A stretch of DNA of 64,000 bases from Candidatus Borkfalkia stercoripullorum (GCA_019119395.1 DWXC01000022.1:1-64000), one strand, 5' to 3'; counted from the stretch's first letter, positions 8,302-17,954 are shown. Numbers and translations are program-made. Notes: generated by a model not told the origin, from the letters alone.

Positions 8302-9429
8302 TTATTCGCCGGAAGGGGCGGTGTAACTCGCGTCCTGCAATACGTAGAGGAACGCGCCCATGCCGTAGGCAAGGTTCATTTCTATGCGCATGGGGAGATT
8401 CCTGTAACGGTTGTTGGACGCGTTCGTGCTGCGCGCCGCATAGTCTACGGTGTGCGTCTGCCCGTTGTTCTTTCCCGATACGGCAAAGTTGACCACGCAG
8501 GTCGAGATGGACGTGCCCGTCTCTTCTTCCCCCTCGGAACCCTCTTCGCCGTCCGTTCCTTCTTCCGAATCGCTGCCCGTGCCGGTATCGGGCAGGGGCT
8601 GCCCGTCCATCGTAAAACTGTAATTGCGCGCGACCACTTCCGAGCAGGAAAGGGTCACGTACTGTCCGCCGGCCGCCCCGCTCACGACGGTCACGGTGTT
8701 GGAACTGTCCGCTTCGAAGGCGAGCCCGCGCGCCGAAAATATGAGCTGCGCGGTGTCGAAAACCGAATAGCGGTCTGTCAGGTCGGAATAACTCGTTTCG
8801 CCTGCGTTGAACGTTCCCACAAACACGCGCGAATTTTCTTCGGGCAGCGTTTCCGCGATCGAATCGGAATTGTCCGTCACCGTCACGGTCGCGCGGGAAG
8901 CGTCCTCATTGTATACGGTTTTCGTGGTATAACTGTAAATGACGATACTCCCGTTTTGCCGGGGGGTGTGCGAATAGGTGGTCGTCGTGCTTTCCAGCGG
9001 GGTCATGCCGTCGAGCGCGTCGCGGAACCAAACAGACGTTGTAATGGTATCCGCGGGCGCGCCCGTGTCGCCGCCGAACGCGTAGACGAGCTCTCCGTTT
9101 TGCAGGATAGACGCGCTCACTTCGAGCACGCTCGTAAGGCGGTATACGTTGTTCGCCGTAAATCCGCTCTCCGAACGGTAGGAGGCGACCGACTCCGTCG
9201 TCACCGTGTAGGTGCCCGAAACGTTCGCGTAAGAGGGGGCGTTGGGCAAAGAAGAATCGGGCGCTTCGAAGCGCACGTCGTAGGTGAGCCGTTCGTAAAA
9301 CGTCTCGTACCCGCCGCCGGCGTTCGTCTGCCAGTTTCTGTTGAGCGCCACCGTGACCCGGGAAGAGCACGCGGCAAAGGCGAAAACGCACGCGAGGAGC
9401 GCGGCGGCCGCCGTCAATTTCTTTTTCAT
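8302..9429 (-). CDS. Lipoprotein of unknown function
   Basis: Unrecognised 375-residue secreted lipoprotein. The signal peptide begins MKKKLTAAAALLACVFAFAAC, with the lipobox Cys at residue 21, so it should be anchored to the outer face of the membrane. I chose the start whose signal peptide is intact rather than the upstream frame extension. The mature part looks like beta-rich, Thr/Ser-rich sequence without a known motif. A low-complexity Gly/Ser/Glu/Asp linker (around residues 300-325) precedes a short C-terminal domain, and the linker may be flexible. The gene is divergent from addB, with a TTTACA/TATACT promoter at 9469-9497. Function is unknown. Confidence 0.8.
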   Translation of the reverse strand: MKKKLTAAAALLACVFAFAACSSRVTVALNRNWQTNAGGGYETFYERLTYDVRFEAPDSSLPNAPSYANVSGTYTVTTESVASYRSESGFTANNVYRLTSVLEVSASILQNGELVYAFGGDTGAPADTITTSVWFRDALDGMTPLESTTTTYSHTPRQNGSIVIYSYTTKTVYNEDASRATVTVTDNSDSIAETLPEENSRVFVGTFNAGETSYSDLTDRYSVFDTAQLIFSARGLAFEADSSNTVTVVSGAAGGQYVTLSCSEVVARNYSFTMDGQPLPDTGTGSDSEEGTDGEEGSEGEEETGTSISTCVVNFAVSGKNNGQTHTVDYAARSTNASNNRYRNLPMRIEMNLAYGMGAFLYVLQDASYTAPSGE

Positions 9430-9468
9430 TTCAGGTAAATCTCCGCAATGTATAAAGATTACCGTATC

Positions 9469-9497
9469 AGTATAGCACAAAAGGGGGATTTTGTAAA
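9469..9497 (-). promoter_or_regulatory. Promoter of the lipoprotein gene
   Basis: On the minus strand TTTACA (9497-9492), 17-bp spacer, TATACT (9474-9469), 40 bp upstream of the start. The -10 lies in GTGCTATACTG, which also occurs on the plus strand at 9537-9547. Confidence 0.6.
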
Positions 9498-9597
9498 AAC
9501 AAAAAAGGTGAAAATCAGTTAAAAAAAAGAGAAAAATGTGCTATACTGAAAAACAAGAAGCCCGATCGTGCAAAAACGGGCAAAACAAAGGGATAAA

Positions 9598-12500
9598 ATG
9601 CAGGTCAAAATCATTCTCGCGCCCACGGCCGAAGAGCTCGTGCGGTATCTTTCAAAACTTCCCGAAGAGGGAAAAACGGTCATATTCTGCGAGGACAGGC
9701 TCACGCTCGAAGTTGAGCGCGCCGTCGCGGAAGAAAAGGGGGTCACCTTCGACACGTCCGTCACCACGTTCGCGCGCTTTCTGCGCCCGTTGCGGGAGGA
9801 AAAGGTGCTCTCCAAACAGGGTTCGGTGCTCGTCGTCGGTTCGATCGCCGCGAAAAACGCGCAAAAACTCGGCTGTTTCGGCAAGAACCCCGCGGGGGCT
9901 GCGGCGCGGCTGTACGAGACGATCGCCCAGCTGCGCGCGGCGCTCGTTACGCCCGAAATGCTGGAAGAATCTGCGCGCGGCGTGGACGGCAACCTCGCCG
10001 AAAAACTTGCCGACATCGCCCTCGTCTACCGCGAATATCTCGGTTTTCTTTCGGGCGGGTATCTCGACGAGAGCGGCGTTTTGGCGCTTCTGCCCGATGC
10101 CGTGGCGGATGCGAAGCGGGGCGTTTCGGGCTCGCACGCCGTCTTTGCGGGGTTTACTTCGTTCACGCGGCAGGCGGCGGCGGGCATCGCCGCGGCGGTC
10201 TCCTGCGCGCGCGCGGTCACGGGCGTGTTCATCGGCGGGCGGGAGGATATTTATACCATGGAAGCGGCGCGCGCCTTCGAAAAATACTGCAAAGAGGCGG
10301 GCGCGGAGTGCGCCTACGAAACGCTCCCTTCCCTTCTCCCACCCGAAGCGGACAAGATCCGCACGGGCGTTTTCGGCGCGGAGCGGGGTGAGCCGCTCGA
10401 AACGGGCGCCGTACATATCTACGAGGCGGCGGACGCGGACGACGAACTCTCCTTTATCGCCGCGATGATCAAAAAGGAAGTTCTGGACGCGGGACTCCGG
10501 TACAGGGACATGGCCCTGCTCCTTTCCGACCCGAAGGACTACGCCGTCCTTTTGGAAAAGACCTTTTCCGAGTACAACATCCCGTATTTTTCGGACGTAA
10601 AAAAGAGCGCCGCCGAGCACCCGCTCTGCCGCTTCCTCATAAACTGGCTGAACGTTCTTGCCGAGGGGTTCGCTGCGGAAGAGGTCTGCGCCTTCGTCGG
10701 CAGCGAATTTTTCGCCGAACCGCGCCCTTCGCGCGATATTTACCGCAACTATCTCCTGCGCTACGCCAATTTCCGCGGCGGCGTGAAAAAGGAGATCTCT
10801 TCCGCCGGGCGCGACACCATGCTCCTGACCGCCCTGCGCGGAAAGTTTTTATCCGCGTTCGAGGGGGCGGGCGCGTCCGCTTCGGTCACGGCGTACTGCG
10901 CGTTTTTGCGCGCGCTCATGGAAAAATACGGCGCGGAAGGGGTGCAGGACGATCTTTCGAAAGCGCTGAAAGAGGCGGGGTACGCCGCCGAGAGCGAATT
11001 CATGTCGCGCGGGCTGGAAGTGTGTCTGCGGGTGCTTTCGGAAGCGGAGTCGCTCGATTCCGGCGCGCCGATGCGCGCGGAAGAGTTTGCGTCCCTTCTT
11101 CGGGAAAGTTTTGCGAGCGTGGAGATCTCCCTCATTCCCCAAAAACTGGACGCCGTGTTCGTGGGCAGCCTTTCCGAGAGCAAAAAGACGGCGGCGAAGG
11201 TGCTGTTTGCAGGAAGGCTCACCTCCGACGTGCCGCCTTCCGGGGCGGACACCGCGCTCATTTCGGACAGAGACATCGACCGCCTGCGCGCACTGCGCGT
11301 GGAGATCGAGCCGAAAATACGCGAAGTCAACGCCCGCGCCGCCGAAAACTGCGCGCTCGCGCTGGCGGGCTTCACGCAGAGGATATACCTTTCCTACCCG
11401 CTTTCCGCGGGCGGCAAGGAGTGCAAAAAGAGCGAGGCGGTCGACTTCTGCCGCGCCGCTTTCACGAACGCGGGCAAGCCGCTCGGCGTTCTCTCGCGCG
11501 GGGTGCTCGAACGGTCGGAGCGCTTCAACGGGGCGGCTTACACGCGCTATCTCGCCTGCGCCGCCAGCGAAAAGATCCCCGCCCTGCGCCGCCTTCTGAC
11601 GCGCGCGGACGATTACAGGCGCGGAAGGAGCGATTTCTCCGCGCATTCGGGGCTGTACGCCGCGCTCAAAGAGCGGGGCGAGGACGCGGACGGCGCGCTG
11701 TTCGCCGAGCCCGCGCCGCGGTTCGTGCCCGAAGCCGCGAACGTCGTCTTCAAGGGAAAAACCGCGGTGGCGCCCACCCTCGCGGAGGGGTATTTCGCCT
11801 GCCCGTACCGCAATTTCGCCGAGCGGGGGCTTTTGCTCAAAGAGCGCGAAGAAAAGAGCGTGCGCCCCGTCGATACGGGCAATTTCATGCACGAAGTGCT
11901 CAAAGAACTGGCGGAAAACATAGGCAGCCTCGAGGACGAGCGCGCCTGCGCCGAATTTTTGCGCGAAAAGGCGGAAAAACTGCTCGAAGCGCCGCCCTAT
12001 TGCTATCTCAAAGACACAAAGACGGGCGGGTTTTCCGCGGGGGCGCTCGCCAACGAGGCGGTCATCGTCGGGCTGAACGCCTGCGAACAGCTGAAAAATT
12101 CGGATTTTTCCGTGTTCGGCGCGGAAAAGACGTTCGGCTACCCCGATTCTCCATTCCCGCCCGTCGTACTCGAATCGGGTGAAAATTATATGCGCCTTGC
12201 GGGGAAGATCGACCGCATCGACCGCGCGGGGGACTGGTACCGCGTCGTCGATTACAAGACGGGCGGCTTCGAAGTGAGCGCGAAGAGTTACTACACGGGC
12301 AGGAAACTGCAGCTCGAACTTTACCTCTGGGCGGTCTCCCGCGGCGGAAAAATGGCGGGGGCGTACTATTTTCCCGCGCGCGTTGCGTACAGCGGCGAGG
12401 ATAAGGACAGCCCCTTCCGCATGCAGGGCTACACCGTGGGCGACGACGCCGTCGTCGCCATGAGCGAGCGCGGCATCGAAAAGGGGAGCAAGAGCCGATA

Positions 12501-12762
12501 TATCGACGCGTATTTCGGCAGGAAGAGCGCCAGGGCGATGAGCGAGGAGGATTTTGAGGACTTCATCGGATATTCCGTGCTCGCCGCGCGCAATTTCGTA
12601 AAGGAGACCCGCGCGGGGTGCATCGCCGCTTCGCCTTACGAGGGGGCGTGCGATTACTGCCCCTACGGCGGGGTGTGCGGGTTCGACGGCGTGCCGCGCG
12701 AGGCGGGCCCGATCGACCAGGCGGACATCGTGAACGCGGTCAGAAGGAGGAGAGGACAATGA
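9598..12762 (+). CDS. addB: ATP-dependent nuclease subunit B (AddB/RexB)
   Basis: Nuclease subunit of AddAB, which resects double-strand breaks and generates the RecA-loading 3' end. Length is 1054 residues from the ATG at 9598 (AAAGGGA upstream). The C-terminal RecB-like nuclease has GKIDRID (Asp at 872) and DYKTGG (Asp885, Lys887). The 4Fe-4S cluster cysteines appear as Cys735 and Cys1018, Cys1021, Cys1027 (CX2CX5C), matching the AddB arrangement. The N-terminus lacks a recognisable Walker A motif (it starts MQVKIILAPTAEEL), as in lactobacillar RexB and unlike Bacillus AddB. It overlaps addA by ATGA, so translation is coupled. Confidence 0.93.
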   Translation: MQVKIILAPTAEELVRYLSKLPEEGKTVIFCEDRLTLEVERAVAEEKGVTFDTSVTTFARFLRPLREEKVLSKQGSVLVVGSIAAKNAQKLGCFGKNPAGAAARLYETIAQLRAALVTPEMLEESARGVDGNLAEKLADIALVYREYLGFLSGGYLDESGVLALLPDAVADAKRGVSGSHAVFAGFTSFTRQAAAGIAAAVSCARAVTGVFIGGREDIYTMEAARAFEKYCKEAGAECAYETLPSLLPPEADKIRTGVFGAERGEPLETGAVHIYEAADADDELSFIAAMIKKEVLDAGLRYRDMALLLSDPKDYAVLLEKTFSEYNIPYFSDVKKSAAEHPLCRFLINWLNVLAEGFAAEEVCAFVGSEFFAEPRPSRDIYRNYLLRYANFRGGVKKEISSAGRDTMLLTALRGKFLSAFEGAGASASVTAYCAFLRALMEKYGAEGVQDDLSKALKEAGYAAESEFMSRGLEVCLRVLSEAESLDSGAPMRAEEFASLLRESFASVEISLIPQKLDAVFVGSLSESKKTAAKVLFAGRLTSDVPPSGADTALISDRDIDRLRALRVEIEPKIREVNARAAENCALALAGFTQRIYLSYPLSAGGKECKKSEAVDFCRAAFTNAGKPLGVLSRGVLERSERFNGAAYTRYLACAASEKIPALRRLLTRADDYRRGRSDFSAHSGLYAALKERGEDADGALFAEPAPRFVPEAANVVFKGKTAVAPTLAEGYFACPYRNFAERGLLLKEREEKSVRPVDTGNFMHEVLKELAENIGSLEDERACAEFLREKAEKLLEAPPYCYLKDTKTGGFSAGALANEAVIVGLNACEQLKNSDFSVFGAEKTFGYPDSPFPPVVLESGENYMRLAGKIDRIDRAGDWYRVVDYKTGGFEVSAKSYYTGRKLQLELYLWAVSRGGKMAGAYYFPARVAYSGEDKDSPFRMQGYTVGDDAVVAMSERGIEKGSKSRYIDAYFGRKSARAMSEEDFEDFIGYSVLAARNFVKETRAGCIAASPYEGACDYCPYGGVCGFDGVPREAGPIDQADIVNAVRRRRGQ

Positions 12763-15700
12763 GCGAAAGGAAACCCACGCCCGAACAGCGGGCGGCGATC
12801 GACGCGGAGGGGCGCATCCTCGTTTCCGCTTCCGCGGGGAGCGGAAAAACGTTCGTCATGATCGAAAAGATCATCTCCCTCATCCTCTCGGGCAGGGCGC
12901 AGGCGCAGTCCGTGCTCGCCGTGACCTTTACCAACCTCGCGGCGGAGGAGATGAAAGAACGCCTGAAAAAGGCGCTCGTCGCGCGCATCAACGAGGAGAG
13001 CGACGCTTCCCGCCGCCGTTTTTTGAAAGACCAACTCTTTTCGGTGAATACCGCCGACATCTGCACGCTGCACTCTTTCTGTTCCAACGTCATCCGCCGC
13101 CACTTTTATCGCATCGATGCGGACGGGAACTTCCGCGTGGCGGAAGAAGCGGAGTCGGACAAACTTAAAGCGCGCGCGCTGGATCTGCTGTTCGAAAACA
13201 GCCTGGAAGAGGGCGACGCGGACTTCGCGCTTCTGAGCAGGGCATTCGCGGGCAGCAGGGGGTTTTCCCGTTTGGGTAAACTCGTGGGCGAAGCGTACGA
13301 AAAGGCCCGCGTGCGCGCGGACGTGCGCGCGTTTCTGGAAGGTATCCCCGCTCTGTACTCTGAGGAGGGGTTTGCGGCGCTCGCGGACGAGGCGCTCGCG
13401 CCCGCCAAGCGGCGCGCCGCAAGGCTGCTCGAAGAGGCGGAGCGCATCGCGGAGGAGATCGAGCCCTTCGTAAAAGAGGGGCTGATGGGCAAAAAACATG
13501 CCGAATACTGCGACGCGCGCATCGCCTTCGCGCATGCCGTACTGGATGCGCCCGACCTGTTTTCCGCCGCCGCGGCCGCGGCGCAGGTTTCGTTCCCGAA
13601 CAAGCCGCCCAACACCAAACTGAAAAGCGCGGAAAGAGAGGACGCGCTCGCGCTCGACAAGCGCATGTCGGGGCTGAAAGAGTTTTCCGACGCGGTGAAA
13701 GAATCGCTCGAAGGCTTTGAAGGCGAGCAGGATCTGCGCGCGGGCTTTTACGCCTCGGGGGAGATCGTTTCCGCCCTTTCCCGCGTCGTCCTCGCGTTCG
13801 ACGAGGAATACGCGCGGCTCAAAAAACGGGCGGGCGTGCTCGACTTTTCCGACCTCGAGCACAAGTGCCTCGAACTTTTGCGCATCCCCGAAGTGCGCGA
13901 AGAAGTGCGCTCGAAGTACACCCACGTGTTCGTGGACGAATATCAGGACGTCAACCCCGCGCAGGAAGAGATCCTCTCCCTCGTTTCGGGCAAAAACGTA
14001 TTCATGGTGGGCGACGCGAAGCAGTCCATTTACGGCTTCCGCGGGTGCAGCGCGGCGTTTTTCACCCGCAAATACGAAGAGTTCAAAGGGGAAGGGCGCG
14101 CCCTCGAACTCAACGGCAATTTCCGCAGCGCGGACGCGGTGCTCGATGCCGTGAACGCGATCTTTTCCGCGTGCATGACGCGCGAGACCTGTTCGATCGA
14201 CTATGCGGCGACCTCGCTCATGCGCGGCGGCGGGCTGTACCCCGCGGGCGCGGGAGGGGTGCGGTTCGACCTTCTGCCCGAAAAGGAAAAGAAGGAAAAG
14301 GCGCAGCCCGAGGTGTATTCTGTCGCCGAACATCTCGACGGCAACGTCGAAGAGGAGAGCCGCGAGGGCGCGAAGATCGCCGCGATCGTCGCCGAAGAAC
14401 TTTCCAAGCGGCGCTACGACCTCGCGTCGGGCGGGTTCGTCAAGACCGATTTCAAGGACATCGCCGTGCTCACGCGCGGCAAAACGGCAAAGGCGGAGCG
14501 CATCATCGCCGAACTCGTCAGGCGCGGCGTGCCCGTCGCGTCGTCCGCCGAGTACAACATCTGCGACTATGCCGAAGTCAAAACGATGATCGACATCCTC
14601 AAATATATCGACAACGCCGCGCAGGACATCCCGCTCGCCGCCGCGCTCAAAAGCGCCGTCGGCGGGGTCACGGACGGGGAACTCGCAAAGATACGCGCCT
14701 CGTCGGCGCAATATATTTCCAAAGTGCCCGAAAACGCCGGCGCGCGCGAGGACGTACCTTTTTACGTCGCCTGTGCCGAGTATGCGCGTACGGGCGCGGA
14801 CGGCCTCGCGGAAAAGTTGAAAAAATTCTTTTCCGTCACCGAAAAATACCGCCTGCTCTCGTCGGTGCGCGGCGCTTCCGAGATCATGGCGGGGATCCTT
14901 TCGGAAACCGACCTGCAAATTTCTTTGCTTTCGAAGCCCTGCGGGGAAGAGCGGCTGTCCCGCGTCATGCGGCTCATCGCCGAGGCGGGCGGTCTGACCG
15001 TGGCGGAGTTCCTCGAAAAGCTCAAAACGGGCGGCTACAAGGTCGGCTTTTCGGAGAGCGGGGGCGAAAACGCCGTCAAGGTGATGACCATGCACGCCTC
15101 GAAGGGGCTGGAATTCCCCGTCGTCATCGTGGCGGGCATGAACGACCGCTTTTCGGGCGAGGACATGAAGGGGGACTTCCTCTTCGACGACGAATGGGGC
15201 TTCGCGCCCTACGCCTATGATTTCGACTCTTTCAGGCAGAAAGATACCCTTTTACGCCGCATTGTGCGCGCCCGCCTTGCGAAAAAGCGCGCGGAGGACG
15301 AAATGCGGCTCCTGTACGTGGCGGCGACGCGCGCGCAGTACAGCCTGCACTTCGTCTTTTCGGAAGAAAAGCCGTTCGACCTTGCCCGCGCGGCGGAAGC
15401 GACCTGCTTCGCCGACTTCGTCGATTTTGAAAAATGCGGTTATTTCGGCGAAGGGGAAGGGGGCGAACTCCCCGCTTTTTCCGAGCGCACCCTTGTCCTC
15501 GGCGCGCCCGACGAAGAGGCGAAGCGCGAGGTCTTGAAGCGCTACCGCGCCCCGTACCCGCATGCGGAAAGCCTTTCCCTGCCCGTCAAAACCAGCGCTT
15601 CCGAAATACTCAAAGAGAGCGGTGCCTTTGCCGAGCCTTACTATGCCGAGGCGCGGTTTGCGGGCGAAGAACGGATCCCCGCGGCGGATGCGGCTACGGG

Positions 15701-16175
15701 CACGGCGTACCACGCGTTTTTGGAGCGCGCAGACTTTTTTGCGGAGGACAAGGCAAAGGAAACGGCGCGCGCGCTCGCCTCGCTCGCAAAGGACGACCCC
15801 GCCGCCGCGGCGCTCGTCGACGCGAAAAAAGCGGAAGGCATCCTGTCCCTTCCCGTGTTCGGCTCTCTGCGCGGCTTTGCCCTTTCGCGCGAACGCGAAT
15901 TTCTGACGAGCGTGCCCGCGGCCGAAGTGTATCCCTCTTCCGCGTGCGGCGACAGCGTGCTCGTGCAGGGCGTCATCGACCTGATGGCGGTGAAAGGGGA
16001 GGCGTGCGTGCTCGTCGATTACAAATATTCCGCGCACCCCGCCGAAAGGCTGAAAAAGGACTATACGCCCCAGCTGAAAGTGTACGCGGCGGCGGCAAAG
16101 CGCGCCGAGGGCGTAAAAAAGGTGGAAGCGTACCTCGTCAACATCCTGCGCGGCGAGTGGGTGAGGGTGCTGTAA
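12759..16175 (+). CDS. addA: ATP-dependent helicase/nuclease subunit A (AddA)
   Basis: UvrD-like 3'-5' helicase with a C-terminal nuclease domain, the motor of AddAB. The product has 1138 residues. Walker A SASAGSGKT lies at residues 23-31. Helicase motif II VFVDEYQD lies near 391-398, GDAKQSIYGFRG (motif III) just after it, and VKVMTMHASKGLEFP (motif V) near 775. The C-terminal nuclease motif LVDYKYS is around 1085-1091 (Asp1087, Lys1089). The start overlaps the addB stop as ATGA, with AGGAGGAGA upstream. It is a complete gene with no visible damage. Confidence 0.96.
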   Translation: MSERKPTPEQRAAIDAEGRILVSASAGSGKTFVMIEKIISLILSGRAQAQSVLAVTFTNLAAEEMKERLKKALVARINEESDASRRRFLKDQLFSVNTADICTLHSFCSNVIRRHFYRIDADGNFRVAEEAESDKLKARALDLLFENSLEEGDADFALLSRAFAGSRGFSRLGKLVGEAYEKARVRADVRAFLEGIPALYSEEGFAALADEALAPAKRRAARLLEEAERIAEEIEPFVKEGLMGKKHAEYCDARIAFAHAVLDAPDLFSAAAAAAQVSFPNKPPNTKLKSAEREDALALDKRMSGLKEFSDAVKESLEGFEGEQDLRAGFYASGEIVSALSRVVLAFDEEYARLKKRAGVLDFSDLEHKCLELLRIPEVREEVRSKYTHVFVDEYQDVNPAQEEILSLVSGKNVFMVGDAKQSIYGFRGCSAAFFTRKYEEFKGEGRALELNGNFRSADAVLDAVNAIFSACMTRETCSIDYAATSLMRGGGLYPAGAGGVRFDLLPEKEKKEKAQPEVYSVAEHLDGNVEEESREGAKIAAIVAEELSKRRYDLASGGFVKTDFKDIAVLTRGKTAKAERIIAELVRRGVPVASSAEYNICDYAEVKTMIDILKYIDNAAQDIPLAAALKSAVGGVTDGELAKIRASSAQYISKVPENAGAREDVPFYVACAEYARTGADGLAEKLKKFFSVTEKYRLLSSVRGASEIMAGILSETDLQISLLSKPCGEERLSRVMRLIAEAGGLTVAEFLEKLKTGGYKVGFSESGGENAVKVMTMHASKGLEFPVVIVAGMNDRFSGEDMKGDFLFDDEWGFAPYAYDFDSFRQKDTLLRRIVRARLAKKRAEDEMRLLYVAATRAQYSLHFVFSEEKPFDLARAAEATCFADFVDFEKCGYFGEGEGGELPAFSERTLVLGAPDEEAKREVLKRYRAPYPHAESLSLPVKTSASEILKESGAFAEPYYAEARFAGEERIPAADAATGTAYHAFLERADFFAEDKAKETARALASLAKDDPAAAALVDAKKAEGILSLPVFGSLRGFALSREREFLTSVPAAEVYPSSACGDSVLVQGVIDLMAVKGEACVLVDYKYSAHPAERLKKDYTPQLKVYAAAAKRAEGVKKVEAYLVNILRGEWVRVL

Positions 16176-16337
16176 AGCGTTGAAACGCATCCCGAAACGC
16201 GGCGCGCCCGGTCTTGCCTGCGCAGTACCGAAGCCGCGGCGCGTTTCGCCGTAAAATGCCGCCGTTCGGCAAAATATCCCGAAATACCGCATGCGGAAAA
16301 GGCTATAATTGCCGCAGAAGTATTTCGGGGTGTTTTT

Positions 16338-17087
16338 ATGTACGGGTTTTTTCTCCGCGCGGCGGAAGTTTTGTACGCCGCGCCGTCTCCCGCAAAGGAT
16401 GCGGCGTATCTTTTTCTCTTCTTCGCGCCGTTCGCGGCGTTTTTTGCCGCTTTTTTCGTATATCTGTTCAAAAAAGGTCTGCGCGTCCGTTCCAAAAGTT
16501 GGTTTTTATACCTCGCGGGGGCGTTCTCTTTCGCCTCGTCCGCCTTTTCCGTCTTTGCGTTCGGGGACGCGGCGGTATACGGGGCGGCGGCTTCCCTCCT
16601 GCAGTTCGCGCTCTGCGTCGCCCTTTACGGTGTGCTGGCGCTCCTCTGCCGAGATAAAAAGCCGAAAGCGCGGGGGCGCCGCAGGGCCGTGCCCGAGGCG
16701 TTTTTTACGGACGACGAAGAACCTCCGCTCCCCGCCGAGGCGGGCGGAACGCCCGCAGAACCGGCGGAAAAACCCCGCATCGTCCGCTGTTTTTCGGGCG
16801 GCGCCGCGGAAAGCGGGGGAGAAAAATCGCCTCCGCGCGCCTTCCGCTCTTTCGGGCCCGCCGCGCCCGCACGCCCCGCCAAAGACGTGCGTCTGGATTA
16901 CGTCCTTTCCGTCGCCGAACGGCTGAAAGAACTTCCCCTCGGCGCGGGAGATCGGCTGGAAGCGGAAAAGATGAGCGAACTGCTCAACATCTATCACGGG
17001 AAAGGCGATCTCGCGCCCGCAGAATCGCAGACGCTCAACGACATCCTCGCCGCACTCCTCAAAATGATGGCAAAGTACGACGTGTAA
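16338..17087 (+). CDS. Membrane protein of unknown function
   Basis: Not recognised. The 249-residue protein has an N-terminal membrane part with about three hydrophobic segments (roughly residues 22-45, 53-72 and 75-100). These are followed by a Pro/Ala/Arg-rich, low-complexity cytoplasmic stretch (105-180) and a helical C-terminal segment (about 185-249). The start is weak: GGGGTG lies ten or so bases upstream of the ATG, and a TATAAT-like -10 occurs at 16302-16307. It sits alone between addA and a large hairpin terminator. Confidence 0.65.
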   Translation: MYGFFLRAAEVLYAAPSPAKDAAYLFLFFAPFAAFFAAFFVYLFKKGLRVRSKSWFLYLAGAFSFASSAFSVFAFGDAAVYGAAASLLQFALCVALYGVLALLCRDKKPKARGRRRAVPEAFFTDDEEPPLPAEAGGTPAEPAEKPRIVRCFSGGAAESGGEKSPPRAFRSFGPAAPARPAKDVRLDYVLSVAERLKELPLGAGDRLEAEKMSELLNIYHGKGDLAPAESQTLNDILAALLKMMAKYDV

Positions 17088-17150
17088 AAGCCCTCCGGTT
17101 GCCGCTCATATGTCTCGGCTGTAATTTATTGCCGAAATAATAAAACATGT

Positions 17151-17203
17151 AATATAAACGCAAAGCTCCCGACGGTCAACGGCGGGAGCTTTGCGTTTAT
17201 ATT
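17151..17203 (+). terminator. Long perfect inverted repeat (terminator)
   Basis: Perfect 21-bp stem 17151-17171 with 17183-17203 around an 11-nt loop. Flanks are AT-rich rather than a clean T run. Its position fits a terminator, possibly bidirectional, for the upstream membrane-protein gene. Confidence 0.65.
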
Positions 17204-17309
17204 GTCTATATATATATTGTCTATATTAGAGAAAGATGCATCGCGGATTTTAACACATATCGAAAGGATCGGGTCTCTGAAAAAATAAAGACGAATAGAC
17301 AAAAAATAG

Positions 17310-17338
17310 TTGCAAATTATTCATAAAGGTAGTATAAT
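17310..17338 (+). promoter_or_regulatory. Promoter of the SipW/TasA-like locus
   Basis: TTGCAA 17310-17315, 17-bp spacer, TATAAT 17333-17338, about 150 nt upstream of the first gene. Confidence 0.65.
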
Positions 17339-17492
17339 GAAAATAGAAAATTGCAAAATCGTTTAAAAATTTCGTGTAAAGCACGGGTGTCGGTTTATCA
17401 AATCGTAAATGACGAGAACGCCGTATTGTGTAACAAGCCGCGGACGGCCGCGGCGGACATATCGGGCTGTTCGATGTTCCGGAGGAATGCGG

Positions 17493-17954
17493 ATGAAAAG
17501 AATTTTGATGATCGTAGCGGCTGCCGTACTCACGGGGCTTATCGCGATGTCGGTCGTGCTCATCGTGCAGCAGGCACAGGCTCCGGGCGGCGGGATCGGC
17601 ATAACGCTCGGCGAAAACGGCGCGGAGGACGAATTCCGCATCGAAGGGATGCTCCCTGGAGACAGCGGGTCGCGCGTGTATGACGTAGAGTGCGGCACGG
17701 GCGGCAGGCTCGGCCTCACCTTTACGGCGGGAGACGAGCAGTCGTTGCTGCCCTTTGTGGAAGTGAGCGTGTCTTTCGGGGAAGAAGTTCTGTATGACGG
17801 CGCGCTGTCGGATACGGTCGGGGAAACGATTTGGGGGGATGCGTCCGGCAAAACCTCCGTCACGGTGGAATATTCCCTTCCGCTCGACGTGGGCAACGAG
17901 GCGCAGGGGGCAAGCCTTGCCCTTACCCTTCTTTTCCGGGCGGAGAGCGCGTAA
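17493..17954 (+). CDS. Small secreted TasA/camelysin-like protein
   Basis: A 153-residue protein with an N-terminal hydrophobic segment (residues 3-25) and a beta-sandwich-like body. The pattern EGMLPGDSGSRVYDV, then a Leu-x-Leu-x-Phe strand and YSLPLDVGNEAQG near the C-terminus, resembles the Leu-Pro-Gly-Asp region of camelysin/TasA-like proteins. I place the start at the second ATG (17493), because GGAGGA (17481-17486) abuts the first ATG at 17487. It opens the locus that ends with the SipW-type peptidase. Assignment is by pattern, not strong similarity. It could be a minor fibre subunit or assembly factor. Confidence 0.55.
   Translation: MKRILMIVAAAVLTGLIAMSVVLIVQQAQAPGGGIGITLGENGAEDEFRIEGMLPGDSGSRVYDVECGTGGRLGLTFTAGDEQSLLPFVEVSVSFGEEVLYDGALSDTVGETIWGDASGKTSVTVEYSLPLDVGNEAQGASLALTLLFRAESA

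Larger units (their letters stand above)
17088..17492 (+). other. Intergenic region: terminator, promoter and long leader
   Basis: This 405-bp gene-free stretch holds the 17151-17203 hairpin, an AT-rich tract with repeated ATTGTCTATAT near 17202-17230, a consensus promoter at 17310-17338 and a leader of about 145 nt before the 17493 gene. I compared the leader by eye with cyclic-di-GMP riboswitches and saw no match. GCCGCGGACGGCCGCGGC near 17440-17460 can form a short hairpin. Confidence 0.6.

Noticed and set aside
11022-12182. Overlapping plus-strand frame inside addB
   Set aside because: Arg/Gly-rich composition typical of a frame shadow in GC-rich DNA; addB is continuous through it.
12663-15095. 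Long minus-strand open frame opposite addA
   Set aside because: Antisense shadow of addA with no start signals.
17345-17486. c-di-GMP riboswitch in the leader of the TasA-like locus
   Set aside because: The conserved core GCAAACC / GCAAAGCC pattern is not present.
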